Source of the DNA: Mycolicibacterium sp. CBMA 247
GTDB taxonomy: Bacteria > Actinomycetota > Actinomycetes > Mycobacteriales > Mycobacteriaceae
Assembly (NCBI RefSeq): GCF_009729095.1
Contig: NZ_VTGX01000003.1
Span: 496,001-560,000, forward strand
Reading direction: 5' to 3'
DNA: 64,000 nucleotides
The translations under genes were made by a program, and so were the position numbers. The first letter of the stretch is position 1; each line of letters opens with the position of its first letter. This document shows positions 35,304 through 44,795 of this stretch, piece after piece. Below the pieces are notes generated by a model, which worked only from the letters and a program-made list of their open reading frames with translations, had not been told where the DNA came from and searched no databases.

Positions 35304-38300
35304 GTGTCTACACGAAATCATGTTGGTGAGCAGCCGGCGATGGTGCGGATTCCTTTGAATCTTCCGGGCGCGTATGCAACCTCCGAGTTGCCCGAATTTC
35401 TGAGCCCAGAGATCGCGGCGCGTGCCACCACCCGGATCACACCGGTGCTGTCGGGGCTGCCAAGCCGGAACCATCACCGCGTGGACAGCGACGTGAGCAC
35501 CGAAAACAATTGGGCGGGCGGCGTGGTTTGGAAGAACCTCATCAACCTCCAGCCCACTGCTGACAGTCCGCTTGTCGGCTATGCCACCGGGTGGAACAGC
35601 CAGCAACACGTCATCATGATCTGCGCGTTTAGCGGCGATCGCCACATCTGGGACTTGATGTGTGACGCCGGCTGGCATTCGGTCGACGTGACCGCTGCCA
35701 GCAGCACGCCTGCGACGGCAATGCCCGCGGTGGGTAGTCCGCTCGCCGGCTACACCACGGACTGGTTGAAGCAGCAGCACATCGTCTACGTCGACGACGT
35801 GGGACACATTCATGAGCTGATGTATGACACCCAGTGGCATCATCGCGATCTCACCGCCGATAGCACTGTTCCGGGACAACCCGCCACTCCCCCGGCAAAG
35901 CCGGGGAGCCCGCTGGTCGCCTATGCAAGTGGGTGGAACCAGCAGCAGCACGTCATCTACGTCGCAGTTGACTCCATGGGCGGCTCCGACGTTCACGAGT
36001 TGATGTGCGACAGCACATGGCATCACAACAAGCTCACCGAGATGCACGTTGTCTCCGGCGGGATCGCCGGCTACACCAGCGACTGGATGCAACAGCAACA
36101 CATCAATTGGACGGCCGCCGAAGCGTACTTCGATGTGTTGGAGCTGATGTATGACGGTACCCAGTGGAACAGCGCGGACTTGACCACCAACAGCACCACA
36201 CCGACCGGGGGCAAAACCTCGCCGTCATTCGGTGGCAGCCCGTTCGTCGGGTACACCAGCGGATGGAACAAACAGCAACACGTTCTGTTCGTGGATGGCG
36301 ACGGAGACAGACATCTGTGGGAGCTGATGTGCGACAGTACTTGGCACAGCCGCGATCTCACCGCCGACGCGGCGAGCCACGGTGACGTAGTCCCTGCGGT
36401 GTACGGCGCCATCGCCGGCTACACCACCGACTGGAATCAACAGCAGCACGCCGTCTTCGTCGGCGACGACCAACGTATCTACGAACTCATGTGCGACAGT
36501 AAGTGGCACGGCCGCGATCTCACGACGGCCGCCAACACCGCTAAAGCCGCAACGCCGCTCGCCACAGGCAACAGCCCGCTGATCGGCTATGCAACCGCCT
36601 GGAATAATCAGCAGCATGTCATCTTCGTCGGCGTGGACGGCAACCTCTACGAGTTGATGTACGACAGCAGTTGGCATTTCACGGACCTGTCCGACGCCGT
36701 GAAACGCCCGGCAACACCGTGGACCACCGCGTCGGGTCAATGGACCGTTCCCTCGGTATCGCAACCGAGCTGGCCACTCGGCTCATCAAGCACCTGGATG
36801 TCCTGCTCGTGGATCGGAATCGACGGCCAGGGCGTGATCAATGACGTTCTTCAGGCCGGCGTCGAACAGGACGTGGACGATTCAGGCAATCCGAATTACT
36901 ACGCCTGGTACGAATGGTTCGCGCCGTCGGCCGACGGATCACCTAAGTACCGCGACCAGACGAAGATCGACAACTTCGATGTCCAATCCGGCCACGTCAT
37001 CTACTGCGCGTTGCAGTACATCAACAACAACTCTCCCGGCCGCATCTTCCTAGTCAACACAACGACCGGACAACATTTCACGATCGACCTAGACCCGCCC
37101 ATCGGAGCGACATTCAACGGTGCCACTGTCGAATGGATCGTCGAAGCGACAGCGGGCGGCGACGACGCCAGCCAGCAAGCGATACCGGTGTTCACTCCGG
37201 TCACCTTCACCGAGTGTGAAGGCTTCGACGCGCTCAAAACCATCGCCAACCCCAAAGACGGTGACATAACTGAGATCAACGACGGAACTAGGCAAATGAC
37301 CAACACGACCCTGTCCGACAGGACAGTGAACGTCGACTGCGCGTGGAACCACAACGTGCTCAACACGGAGGCGAAACCAGACAGCCCCCTGACGAGCTAC
37401 GTCAGCAACTGGAATCGACAGCAACACGTCATCTATATCGACAACACCGCCTTCGAATCTCATATCTACGAGCTCATGTGCGACAGCACCTGGCACGCCA
37501 ATGACCTCACAGCAGCCACCACCGCCACAGGCGACACGGCTCCCCCTCTGGCACTCGCAAGCCCATTCACCGGGTACACCACCGAATGGAATCAGCAGCA
37601 ACACATCGCCTACATCGGCGACAATGGCGACATCCACGAACTGGTCTATGGCAACGACTGGCGACACCACGATCTCACCAGCGACATCAAGTCCCAAAGC
37701 GGACAAGCACCCACCGCCGACACCGACGGCCCGTTAGTCGGTTACGCCACCGATTGGAATCAGCAGCAACACATCATCGTCACCCAGACGGTTGGCGCCG
37801 ATCGCCACGTGTGGGAACTGATGTACGACGGAACATGGCATCGGCGCGATCTCACCAGCGACCCCACCCTTGCCGGGCAGAACACGCCAGCCGCGGCGCC
37901 CGACAGCAAGCTCGCCGGCTACACCACCGAATGGAACCAGCAGCAACACATCATCTTCACCGACAAGCTAGGCAACATCCACGAACTGCTGTACGGCAAC
38001 GGCTGGCAGCATCACAACCTCACCAGCGACAGCAGCACCACCGCGGGCGTATCGACACCCACCGCCAAAACAGGCGGCCCGCTGATCGGCTATGCGACTG
38101 CCTGGAATAATCAGCAACACATCATTTTCGTTGACGACGTCGGCGAGATCCACGAATTGATGTACGACACGACCTGGCACCACACCAACCTCAGCCAACA
38201 GATTGGCACCACATTCCTCGTAGTCGGCGACAAGCTCGTCGCGTACGGCTGCGGCGCAAACGAACAGCAATACGTGCTCTTCTCATCCACCGGCAACCAC

Positions 38301-38477
38301 ATTCACGTCTACGCTTACGACAACGGCTGGTACCAAAGCGATCTCACACCCAGCCTTGCTAAAACCTCTCTGCCCATGCCAGACGGCTGGCTCAGTGCCT
38401 ACACATCAGAATGGAATCATCAGCAACACCTCAACTACATCGGCGCCGATTTTGACGTCCACGAACTCGTTCTTTAG
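35304..38477 (+). CDS. giant G1 (eqolisin) glutamic peptidase with fourteen lectin-like propeller repeats
   Basis: I chose GTG 35304 because AGGGGG lies upstream (1057 residues); the open frame reaches back to 35139. The G1 fold is split. NWAGGVVW (near W70) is followed by seven repeats of about 50 residues with the pattern GY...W..QQH...HELMYD..WH..DLT. The main domain comes next: GQWTVPSVSQPSWP, WIGIDG, Q517 in VLQAG and E610 in VEWIVEA, the expected Gln/Glu pair. Seven more repeats end the protein. The repeats resemble fucose-lectin-type propeller blades. No clear signal peptide is seen. It probably binds a glycan and cleaves a nearby protein at acid pH (inference). Confidence 0.82.
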   Translation: MSTRNHVGEQPAMVRIPLNLPGAYATSELPEFLSPEIAARATTRITPVLSGLPSRNHHRVDSDVSTENNWAGGVVWKNLINLQPTADSPLVGYATGWNSQQHVIMICAFSGDRHIWDLMCDAGWHSVDVTAASSTPATAMPAVGSPLAGYTTDWLKQQHIVYVDDVGHIHELMYDTQWHHRDLTADSTVPGQPATPPAKPGSPLVAYASGWNQQQHVIYVAVDSMGGSDVHELMCDSTWHHNKLTEMHVVSGGIAGYTSDWMQQQHINWTAAEAYFDVLELMYDGTQWNSADLTTNSTTPTGGKTSPSFGGSPFVGYTSGWNKQQHVLFVDGDGDRHLWELMCDSTWHSRDLTADAASHGDVVPAVYGAIAGYTTDWNQQQHAVFVGDDQRIYELMCDSKWHGRDLTTAANTAKAATPLATGNSPLIGYATAWNNQQHVIFVGVDGNLYELMYDSSWHFTDLSDAVKRPATPWTTASGQWTVPSVSQPSWPLGSSSTWMSCSWIGIDGQGVINDVLQAGVEQDVDDSGNPNYYAWYEWFAPSADGSPKYRDQTKIDNFDVQSGHVIYCALQYINNNSPGRIFLVNTTTGQHFTIDLDPPIGATFNGATVEWIVEATAGGDDASQQAIPVFTPVTFTECEGFDALKTIANPKDGDITEINDGTRQMTNTTLSDRTVNVDCAWNHNVLNTEAKPDSPLTSYVSNWNRQQHVIYIDNTAFESHIYELMCDSTWHANDLTAATTATGDTAPPLALASPFTGYTTEWNQQQHIAYIGDNGDIHELVYGNDWRHHDLTSDIKSQSGQAPTADTDGPLVGYATDWNQQQHIIVTQTVGADRHVWELMYDGTWHRRDLTSDPTLAGQNTPAAAPDSKLAGYTTEWNQQQHIIFTDKLGNIHELLYGNGWQHHNLTSDSSTTAGVSTPTAKTGGPLIGYATAWNNQQHIIFVDDVGEIHELMYDTTWHHTNLSQQIGTTFLVVGDKLVAYGCGANEQQYVLFSSTGNHIHVYAYDNGWYQSDLTPSLAKTSLPMPDGWLSAYTSEWNHQQHLNYIGADFDVHELVL

Positions 38478-38545
38478 CCGATGAGTAACCCGACACTTCA
38501 ACCGTCCAACCCTATGAGGGGCCTTACCCCCGTGAGTTAGACACG

Positions 38546-38551
38546 CTTAAT
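38546..38551 (+). repeat. target-site duplication CTTAAT, left
   Basis: Matches 39937-39942 directly outside the opposite inverted repeat. IS256 elements usually duplicate 8-9 bp, so a 6-bp duplication is slightly short. Confidence 0.6.
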
Positions 38552-39936
38552 CGGGACTATCTCGCTAACGGTGTTTCCGGCGGTTTTCATCAGTAGGTTT
38601 CGGCTGCCGGGAGGCGGTCGCCGAAGGTGATCGCAAACGCGTTCAGGGCAGGTTTCCACCGCATCGTCCATCGTGCCCTGCCGACACCGGTCGGGTCCAG
38701 AGATCTGGTCACGAGATAGAGGCACTTCAATGCGGCCTGCTCCGACGGGAAGTGCCCGCGCGCCTTGATTGCACGGCGGTAGCGGGCGTTGAGGGACTCG
38801 ATCGCATTCGTCGAGCAGATGACCCGTCGTATCTCCACGTCGTAGTCCAAGAACGGGATGAATTCGTTCCAGGCGTTGTCCCAGAGTCTGATCACTGCCG
38901 GGTAGCGCTGTCCCCATTTCTCGGCCAGCTCGTCGAACGCCGAGCGGGCCGCGGTAGCGTTGACCGCGGTGTAGATCGGCTTCACATCCCGCTTGATCTC
39001 ATCCCAGTACCTTCGGGAAGTGAGCCGAAAGGTGTTGCGTATCAAGTGAATAATGCACGTCTGGACGATCGCCTGCGGCCAGACGTTGCCGACCACCTCG
39101 GGCAATCCCTTGAGTCCGTCGCAGACGACGAAGAAGGTGTCCTTGATACCGCGGTTGCGTAGATCGGTGAGCACGCTCATCCAGAACTTCGCGCCCTCAC
39201 CGCTGGTGCCGGCCCACAACCCGAGGATGTCGCGTTCCCCGCCGAGGGTGACCCCGATGGCCGCGTAGAAGGGCCGGTTGGCGACCTGGCCGTCGCGGAC
39301 CTTCACCACGATCGCGTCGATGAAGATCGCGGCGTAGGTCTCGTCCAGCGGCCGTACCGACCAGTCATTCATCTCCTCGATCACCTTGTCGGTGATCCGG
39401 CTGATCGTCTCCTTCGACACCGAAGCGCCATAGATTTCAGCGAAGTGCGCCGAAATCTCGCCGGTGGTCAACCCTTTGGCATACAGCGACAGCACGACCT
39501 CGTCGACACCGGACAGTCGGCGTTGGCGCTTTTGACGATCCGCGGCTCGAAGGTCGCTGCCCGATCCCGCGGCACGTCGATCTCGACCGCGCCGGTGGTG
39601 TCGGTCAACACCGTCTTGGCGCGGGTGCCGTTACGGATGTTGCCCGTCCCCGCCTCGGGCGGGTCGTGTTTCTCATAGCCGAGGTGCTCGGTCATCTCCT
39701 CGTTGAGCGCTGTTTCGAGCACCGTTTTGGTGAGCTGTTTGAGCAGCCCATCAGGTCCTGTCAGCGACAGGCCCTGTTCCTGCGCCAGCCGGACCAGCTC
39801 GACGGCAGCCTGCTGCTCGGCGGACTGCTCAGGCTTCTTCTTGGTCACATCGTCCAGTGTCGTCATCACGGCACCTTTCTCGCCGAGCATCGGCTCAGCG
39901 CGTCAGGCCGGAAACACCGTTATTTCCACAGTCCCG
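38552..39936 (-). mobile_element. IS256-family insertion sequence
   Basis: 1385 bp, bounded by inverted repeats that start CGGGACT and share TAACGGTGTTTCCGGC (left 38552-38582, right 39906-39936 in reverse). A 6-bp direct repeat CTTAAT flanks both ends (38546-38551 and 39937-39942). The whole element holds one transposase gene on the minus strand. Confidence 0.88.
38590..39866 (-). pseudogene. IS256-family transposase with a one-base frameshift
   Basis: ATG 39866 starts the N-terminal part (EEMTEHLGYEKHD near residue 50, GTRAKTVLTDTTG). Near 39530 the frame is lost and continues in another frame with LSGVDEVVLSLYAKGLTTG. The DDE residues follow: FIDAIVVKVRDG, VVCDGLKGLPE and CSTNAIESLNARYR. 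A missing A in the run before AGCGCC explains the shift, since one extra A restores an intact protein of about 425 residues. It is therefore probably inactive in cis. Confidence 0.88.
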
Positions 39937-39942
39937 CTTAAT
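39937..39942 (+). repeat. target-site duplication CTTAAT, right
   Basis: Partner of 38546-38551. Confidence 0.6.
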
Positions 39943-39980
39943 CCCGGCATGGGGACGCGAGTAGTCCGTAATTGATCGTG

Positions 39981-40643
39981 TTACCCGCGGAGTACGACTG
40001 GGGATCCATAGTCGCCATTGGCGATCAGGATCGTCGCTTGTTGCTGGGGCCTGCATTCCCGGAAGTAGCGGCGCTGGGCCTCAACGTAGCGCCGCATGGT
40101 GGAGTGGTCGGGGTCTGGATGGCTTCCGTCCCGCAGTGCCATCCGTCGCGCGGTTTCGATGAAGGGAACGTCGAGGAAGACCGAGAGGTCCCAGGTCGTG
40201 GCGAGTTCGTTGCGGTGAAGGAAGATTCCGTCCACAACGAGCACTGTTCCCGGCGCGGCAACCTGCGGCTCCGGGTTCAGAATCGCATCGGTCGTGACGT
40301 CATGGCAGGCGGTGCGATAGCGCCGCGATCCACCAGGCTGAAACGGGGTGAGGACGTCGGAATGGAACCGTCGGTAGTTGTAGGAGTCTGACCAGAACCC
40401 CTCGGGGGATTGACTTCCCAGTCGGTAGCGCACTTCGCGCGTGTTGTGGAAGTCGTCGAGTGACACGCGCACCACAGATCGTTGTTGCTCTCGCAGGAGG
40501 TCGGCAAGTGCGTCAGCGAAATGGGTCTTGCCAGCACCGTCAGGCCCGTCGATCGCGATCCGCGGACAGTGCCGATCGTCGAACACAGGTATCCGCGATG
40601 CGACGAAGCTCAGAGCGTCCGCCGGCCCGAAAACTGCGCTCAT
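39981..40643 (-). CDS. uridine-kinase-like P-loop kinase
   Basis: 220 residues with Walker A IDGPDGAGKTHFA (near residue 31), a lid region SLDDFHNTREVRYRLG, and VLVVDGIFLHRNEL near 135. This is the uridine kinase/phosphoribulokinase fold. It should phosphorylate a nucleoside or related alcohol in the cytosol. The start ATG overlaps the stop of the GNAT gene by four bases, so both come from one transcript. The IS element sits 45 bp beyond its stop. Confidence 0.85.
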   Translation of the reverse strand: MSAVFGPADALSFVASRIPVFDDRHCPRIAIDGPDGAGKTHFADALADLLREQQRSVVRVSLDDFHNTREVRYRLGSQSPEGFWSDSYNYRRFHSDVLTPFQPGGSRRYRTACHDVTTDAILNPEPQVAAPGTVLVVDGIFLHRNELATTWDLSVFLDVPFIETARRMALRDGSHPDPDHSTMRRYVEAQRRYFRECRPQQQATILIANGDYGSPVVLRG

Positions 40644-41251
40644 GTCTGTTGGTCCGGTGCTTCGTCGGCCAGAAGAGCATGCGCATGCATGTCGTGCCAG
40701 CCGTCAGAATGCAACGCTGCACCCCGCCGGATGCCCTCCGGGCGAAAACCGGCCTTCGCCGCGACGCGACACGAGGCCGGGTTCGCAACCGAATGCTCTA
40801 ACCCAATCCGATGGAAACCGGCTTCATGGAATGCCCATTGACACAATGCAGTCACGGCTTGCGAGCAGAGTCCGCGACCACGCCATGCCGGCGCCATCCA
40901 GTACGCCACACCAGCTGAACCATCGTGCATGTCCACGGACTTCAGCGACACGCGGCCCATCAGAGAATCGCCTGCGTGATCGACCAGGGCCCAGTTCAAC
41001 TGCGCCTCATCCGCCCATCCGGCCTTCCAATCATTGATCCATTGGCGCGCCTCGTCCCCAGAGTCGGCGCGCCGCACATGCCAGCGTTGAATCTCTGGAT
41101 CTCGGAAGGCGTCCACGACAGCGTCGGCGTCAGAAAGTCGCCACGGCCGGAGCAACGCGATCGCGCCCACGGGCAATGACGGATGAGGAGACCGGCACAA
41201 AGAACCGGCGGATATCGCCGGCGGAATCAAACTCGGCACATACGGCATCAT
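40640..41251 (-). CDS. GNAT-family N-acetyltransferase
   Basis: 203 residues with the RimJ/RimL-type pattern: LLRPWRLSDADAVVDAFRDPEIQRW near the start, WMAPAWRGRGLCSQAVTAL as the acetyl-CoA loop (R-G-x-G-x), and FHRIGLEHSVANPASCRVAAKAGF. It should acetylate an amino group of a protein or small molecule. The start may be a few residues further in. It overlaps the kinase gene (ATGA). Confidence 0.85.
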   Translation of the reverse strand: MMPYVPSLIPPAISAGSLCRSPHPSLPVGAIALLRPWRLSDADAVVDAFRDPEIQRWHVRRADSGDEARQWINDWKAGWADEAQLNWALVDHAGDSLMGRVSLKSVDMHDGSAGVAYWMAPAWRGRGLCSQAVTALCQWAFHEAGFHRIGLEHSVANPASCRVAAKAGFRPEGIRRGAALHSDGWHDMHAHALLADEAPDQQT

Positions 41252-41305
41252 CGCGCCAAATCCGAACCCAGACTACCGACAACGCCACATCCGCGCGGCG
41301 AGCCT

Positions 41306-41599
41306 TCATCGGAGGTCTTTGACCATCGCGACTCCGAGCGGGCCATTGCCTTGGCCGACCACGCGAAATCCGTTGCGTTCGTGCAGGTGCTTGGCGGGAT
41401 TGCGCACGTGAAGGTTGGTGCACATCATTGTGAAGCGCGTTGAAGGGTCTGCGAACAGCGCATCCAGGAGCAAGCCGCCGATGCCGGCTCCCCGCCAGCC
41501 GGGAGCGACAGCGATGCACAACTCGGGCAACGGCACGCCCATCGCATCAGAGCGCAGTGGCGGACTGGTGTGATACGTCCACACCGCACCTACGGCGAT
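41306..41599 (-). pseudogene. C-terminal GNAT acetyltransferase fragment
   Basis: About 95 residues of a GNAT domain: AVGAVWTYH, LCIAVAPGWRGAGIGGLLLDAL and HVRNPAKHLHERNGF. The N-terminal half is missing and no start fits. The opposite strand before it encodes another remnant. A matching N-terminal half of the same subfamily occurs at 63470-63728. Confidence 0.65.
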
Positions 41600-41627
41600 A
41601 GACCGCCGCAGTAAGCGACACATCAAG

Positions 41628-41854
41628 GTCGACGACGCGGCCGACGTCGTGGGCGCCCTGCGGATGTGGGCTGGCGGCGGCGGCACACGCGGACCCGACG
41701 GGCAATGGATGCGTGCCGCGACCACCGCGATGATGACCCGATGGGATGCCAGCCCAGTGGTACTGCGTGTGGACGGCGACTTCGCCGCCGCCCTCATCGA
41801 CTCGCACACCGACGTCGAGTTATTCCCCGACTGGCTCGACCGCTTCCCCTACAA
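41628..41854 (+). pseudogene. gene remnant of unknown family
   Basis: Good codon use without a start reads VDDAADVVGALRMW and later VVLRVDGDFAAALIDS, then ELFPDWLDRFPY. It runs into a recombinase tail in another frame. Confidence 0.4.
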
Positions 41855-41971
41855 GAACTCGTTGCCGAGATCCCCGCTCCGCTGGTCGCCGAAATGCTCG
41901 GATGCAACGACAAAGTCACCCAACGACACGCCGAAGCGGCGGGCACGACATGGTCGAAGTGCGTGACGTAG
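41855..41971 (+). pseudogene. C-terminal recombinase fragment
   Basis: The codons read ELVAEIPAPLVAEMLG then NDKVTQRHAEAAGTTW, closely matching the end of the recombinase at 23563-24507. Only the last 38 codons remain. Confidence 0.72.
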
Positions 41972-42193
41972 TTCAAGACCGGCAATAGTGAGCACATGAT
42001 GCAACCGGGATATATAACGCGCTCGCCGACCGCTACGCCGTGGCTTAGACCTTGCCGTCAGATCAGTCGCAACGCCCTTTCCCCGCGACCGCTGACTTAC
42101 CCCTAGGCTACTCAGAATCGTGATTATGTTGTGCAGCAACTTATTTCGGATCCCGCGAGGATCGAAGCCGCCGGGGTCGGGCGGCCGCACCAA

Positions 42194-43114
42194 TCAGTCC
42201 TTGGCGGCGGTGATTCGGTCAAGCAGCCACGAATCGATCCCGTCGATGGCCGCTTTGGCCATTGCCGTTGGATGTCCGGTGAACCCGTGGGGCGACTCAG
42301 GATAAATCCTTATGTCGACGTCGTTGCCAGCGGCGCAGAGCCGACTGGCCATCACGAGGTTGTCTTCCAACAGAACGTCTTTGACCCCGACGACCATCAG
42401 GACCGGAGGCAGGCCGTGCAGGTCGCCGTAGACCGGCGAGATATCCGGGACGGTGCGGTCCTTCGCGTGGCCGACGTATGCCTCAAGGAAGTACTCGTCC
42501 GCGATGTGGCGGCCGGCGGGGGTCTGCGTGCTCAGGTCGAACGTCCCGAACTGCAGCACGGCGCCGGCGGCACCGTCCACGTCTCCGCTGTCTCTGAGTC
42601 GCAGCAGGGTAGTCATGGCCAGGGTCGCACCAGCTGACCGCCCTCCGATCACCAGTCGCGATGACCCGAAGCGGGCTTGGGCGTGTCCGATGAGCCACCG
42701 GGCTACGGATTCGCAATCATCGGGTGCAGACGGCCAAGGATGTTCGGGCGCCAACCGGTAGTCGACACTGACCACGGCAATGCCCAGGGAGGCCGCAAGC
42801 TCGCGATTGCGCACATCATCTCGCGCTGCGCAATCCATGTAAAAGCCACCACCGTGGATGTCCATGTAGACACCTCGCGCTGCGACGTCGCCGGGCATGA
42901 AGATTCTGACGGGGACCTGGACTCCCTCAGCTTGCACGATGTCCTCGCCGGCCGGTGGATTCGACGGAGCTGCGGCTGCTCTCGCCGTCCTGACTTCCAT
43001 CAACTCCTCGACAGTGCCAGGGCCGCGTCCGGCCGGTCTCACGTCGTAGAAGCGCCGGGCATCTTCGACCAGCTCCGCAGACACGTCGACCAGCAGATCC
43101 TCCACCCTGACCAC
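42194..43114 (-). CDS. alpha/beta hydrolase, hormone-sensitive-lipase type
   Basis: 306 residues from GTG 43114. The oxyanion motif IHGGGFYMD is near residue 88 and the nucleophile GGRSAGATLAM near 155 (G-x-S-x-G). The acid is in VGVKDVLLEDN and the histidine in ESPHGFTGHP. This is the HSL (LipHIJ/Lip-type) carboxylesterase family common in mycobacteria, cutting short-chain acyl esters in the cytosol. No operon partner. Confidence 0.88.
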   Translation of the reverse strand: MVRVEDLLVDVSAELVEDARRFYDVRPAGRGPGTVEELMEVRTARAAAAPSNPPAGEDIVQAEGVQVPVRIFMPGDVAARGVYMDIHGGGFYMDCAARDDVRNRELAASLGIAVVSVDYRLAPEHPWPSAPDDCESVARWLIGHAQARFGSSRLVIGGRSAGATLAMTTLLRLRDSGDVDGAAGAVLQFGTFDLSTQTPAGRHIADEYFLEAYVGHAKDRTVPDISPVYGDLHGLPPVLMVVGVKDVLLEDNLVMASRLCAAGNDVDIRIYPESPHGFTGHPTAMAKAAIDGIDSWLLDRITAAKD

Positions 43115-43280
43115 GCACCCTCCTCGATTCGGCCATCGGACTCATCAAGGCACCGTCAGCAAACAACGAGCCGCGTCCCGCATTACGCGATGCGCCCCAG
43201 CACCCTACTGCAATCGTGACGGCGGTCTGGATCACTGGCCCGCGCCACGTCCCCGGCAGGTTTGCACTTCACACCAGGAG

Positions 43281-43344
43281 GAATACGGCGGGATCGAATA
43301 TGGCGGGTTACCAGTCAACTACGCCGTTTTCATCAGATGAATCA
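43281..43344 (+). repeat. dispersed repeat copy 12
   Basis: Full-length core of the GGCG/CGCC stem type, with intact palindrome. Confidence 0.9.
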
Positions 43345-43386
43345 GGCGCACGCCGAGTGCCCTGTTCGACACTGCCGCCTCAAAGC

Positions 43387-43437
43387 GACTCCCCTGGTCG
43401 CCGAAATGCTTGGCTAGCTACGAAGCCACCCAACGTA
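43387..43437 (+). pseudogene. very short recombinase fragment
   Basis: CTGGTCGCCGAAATGCT and CACCCAACG match the tail of the recombinase fragment at 41855. It begins 43 bp after repeat copy 12. Confidence 0.5.
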
Positions 43438-43496
43438 CATTGATCTCAACGGGTACGTCGGCGCGCGGTGATTGGGGATTCGTGGGCTTAGCTGAG

Positions 43497-43740
43497 TGTG
43501 GTCACCTGACTTGGCCCCACTTTGGCCGTTTTTCTTCACGAATTTTGGCCCCACCGGGGTGGTGATCATGTCCGTCCGGGTGGGCGCGGTGTGTCGTCAT
43601 CAATGTTGGCCCCACCCTCGTTCAGATCGTTCCTGTCGCCCGTCGTTCCCGATGGCCGGCAGGGAGGTCGGTCAGGATGCGGTCACGCGTGGAACTGTTC
43701 GAGAAGATCAGGAGAGACCGCCAGATAGCGGACCTCCGGA
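43497..43740 (+). mobile_element. left-end remnant of an IS21-family element
   Basis: TGTGGTCACCTGACTTGG starts a stretch with three copies of TTGGCCCCA, like the multiple terminal repeats of IS21 elements. ATG 43677 then opens RSRVELFEKIRRDRQ, the start of an IstA transposase, lost after about 20 codons. Confidence 0.6.
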
Positions 43741-44076
43741 CACGCCGGGGTGGATCACCAAGCTGCACCACAACAACCCGATCAGCCCGCACGACGGCCG
43801 TGCACTCGCCTGTGTCGTGACCATCACCTGATTGCGCGGCAAGAAGATCGACTTCCAGACCGCGCAGGGCCGGATGCTGCTCCGCGGCGGCGTGTAGCCA
43901 CCTACCCTCAACGCGCTCGGCGACGGGGCGCTCACGAGCTTCGTCGCCGTCGTCGGATCTGCTGCACGATCAGGTGACCTGGCCCGAGTGGCCGTTGGGG
44001 CATTGGTCCGCCCCGGCATCAGAGTTTCTGACAGAATCTTGGGATCGGTAGCTCCGCGGCCTGGTGTACTTCTCGC

Positions 44077-44400
44077 ATGAACCTCAACATGAGCACGAAC
44101 GTGAAGCGCACCGTCGCCGCGATCCTGATGACCGGTGTCGGCGCCGCTGCAGCCATGGGCGTCGCCGGCAACGCGCAGGCGACCAACGGAGCCGGCGAGG
44201 GCCCGATCGACGCCTGGAGCAACTACGAGTGGTGCCCCGGCGACCCGATCCCGCAATCGGACAACCCGCTGCCGTTCGAGACAAACGGCTGCCACCTCTG
44301 GCACTATCAGTCCGTCCGCGACGGCGCTCCGACGCCCTATTGGATGGTCGAGGGCCTCCAGCCGAACCCGTGCCCGCCGATCGCCTTCATGTGCCCCTGA
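44077..44400 (+). CDS. small secreted protein
   Basis: 107 residues. Residues 1-35 are a Sec signal peptide (basic start, then AAILMTGVGAAAAMGVAG, cleavage after AQA). The mature part is short, with four cysteines (WCPGDP, NGCHLWHY, NPCPPI, MCP) that could form two disulfides. It resembles mycobacterial secreted proteins of unknown role. No operon partner. Confidence 0.75.
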   Translation: MNLNMSTNVKRTVAAILMTGVGAAAAMGVAGNAQATNGAGEGPIDAWSNYEWCPGDPIPQSDNPLPFETNGCHLWHYQSVRDGAPTPYWMVEGLQPNPCPPIAFMCP

Positions 44401-44567
44401 GTTTCGTCTCCCCGCGGACCGCTTCGTCACAGTGCGTGCAGGACTGGCGAAGACGATCGCCCAGGCGTCCGGGCGGACCTGGGTCCATGTTGATGACCGC
44501 ACCGCCCGGCACGAATCGTTGGGTCTTCCCCCGCGGCGGCAACTATGGCGCGCTGACCGGATCGGGG
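44401..44567 (+). other. possible coding remnant
   Basis: A frame reads LPADRFVTVRAGLAKTI and HVDDRTARHESLGLP, a likely fragment of a lost gene. No family named. Confidence 0.25.
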
Positions 44568-44795
44568 TCACGTTTTCGCCGCGTAGCGCAGCAGGACCGT
44601 GCCGCCTGGAAAGGTGCGGTTCTCCAACAGTCGCAACGAGATCCATGACGGAAGTGCCGGGAACAATGGCGTCCCGCCACCTACGGCGGTGGGTGCGACG
44701 ACGATTCGAAACCCGTCTACCAGTCCGGCCTGAACGATCGGTGCGGCCAGTGTCGCTCCAACCACCTCCAGCGGGCCGTCGGTCTCGGCTTTCAG
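44568..44795 (-). pseudogene. C-terminal fragment of a RibD/dihydrofolate-reductase-like protein
   Basis: The minus strand reads ETDGPLEVVGATLAAPIVQA, then VVAPTAVGGGTPLFP and LRLLENRTFPGGTVLLRY. This is the last third of RibD_C-type reductases. The front two-thirds are absent, with a TAG just before the fragment. Confidence 0.68.

Larger units (their letters stand above)
43115..44076 (+). other. decayed spacer: repeat copy 12, recombinase and IS21 pieces
   Basis: No intact gene in 960 bp. After the IS21 piece a possibly coding stretch (43742-43896) reads HHNNPISPHDGRALACVV, then a TGA, then LRGKKIDFQTAQGRMLL. It is a further remnant of unknown family. Confidence 0.5.

Noticed and set aside
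35280..38302. Minus-strand frames opposite the G1-peptidase gene with repeated valine and aspartate patterns
   Set aside because: The regular pattern comes from the propeller repeats on the coding strand.
39520..39540. Programmed frameshift in the IS256 transposase
   Set aside because: IS256-family transposases are single-frame proteins. The slip site is a short A-run without a slippery heptamer or a clear downstream structure, so a simple deletion is more likely.
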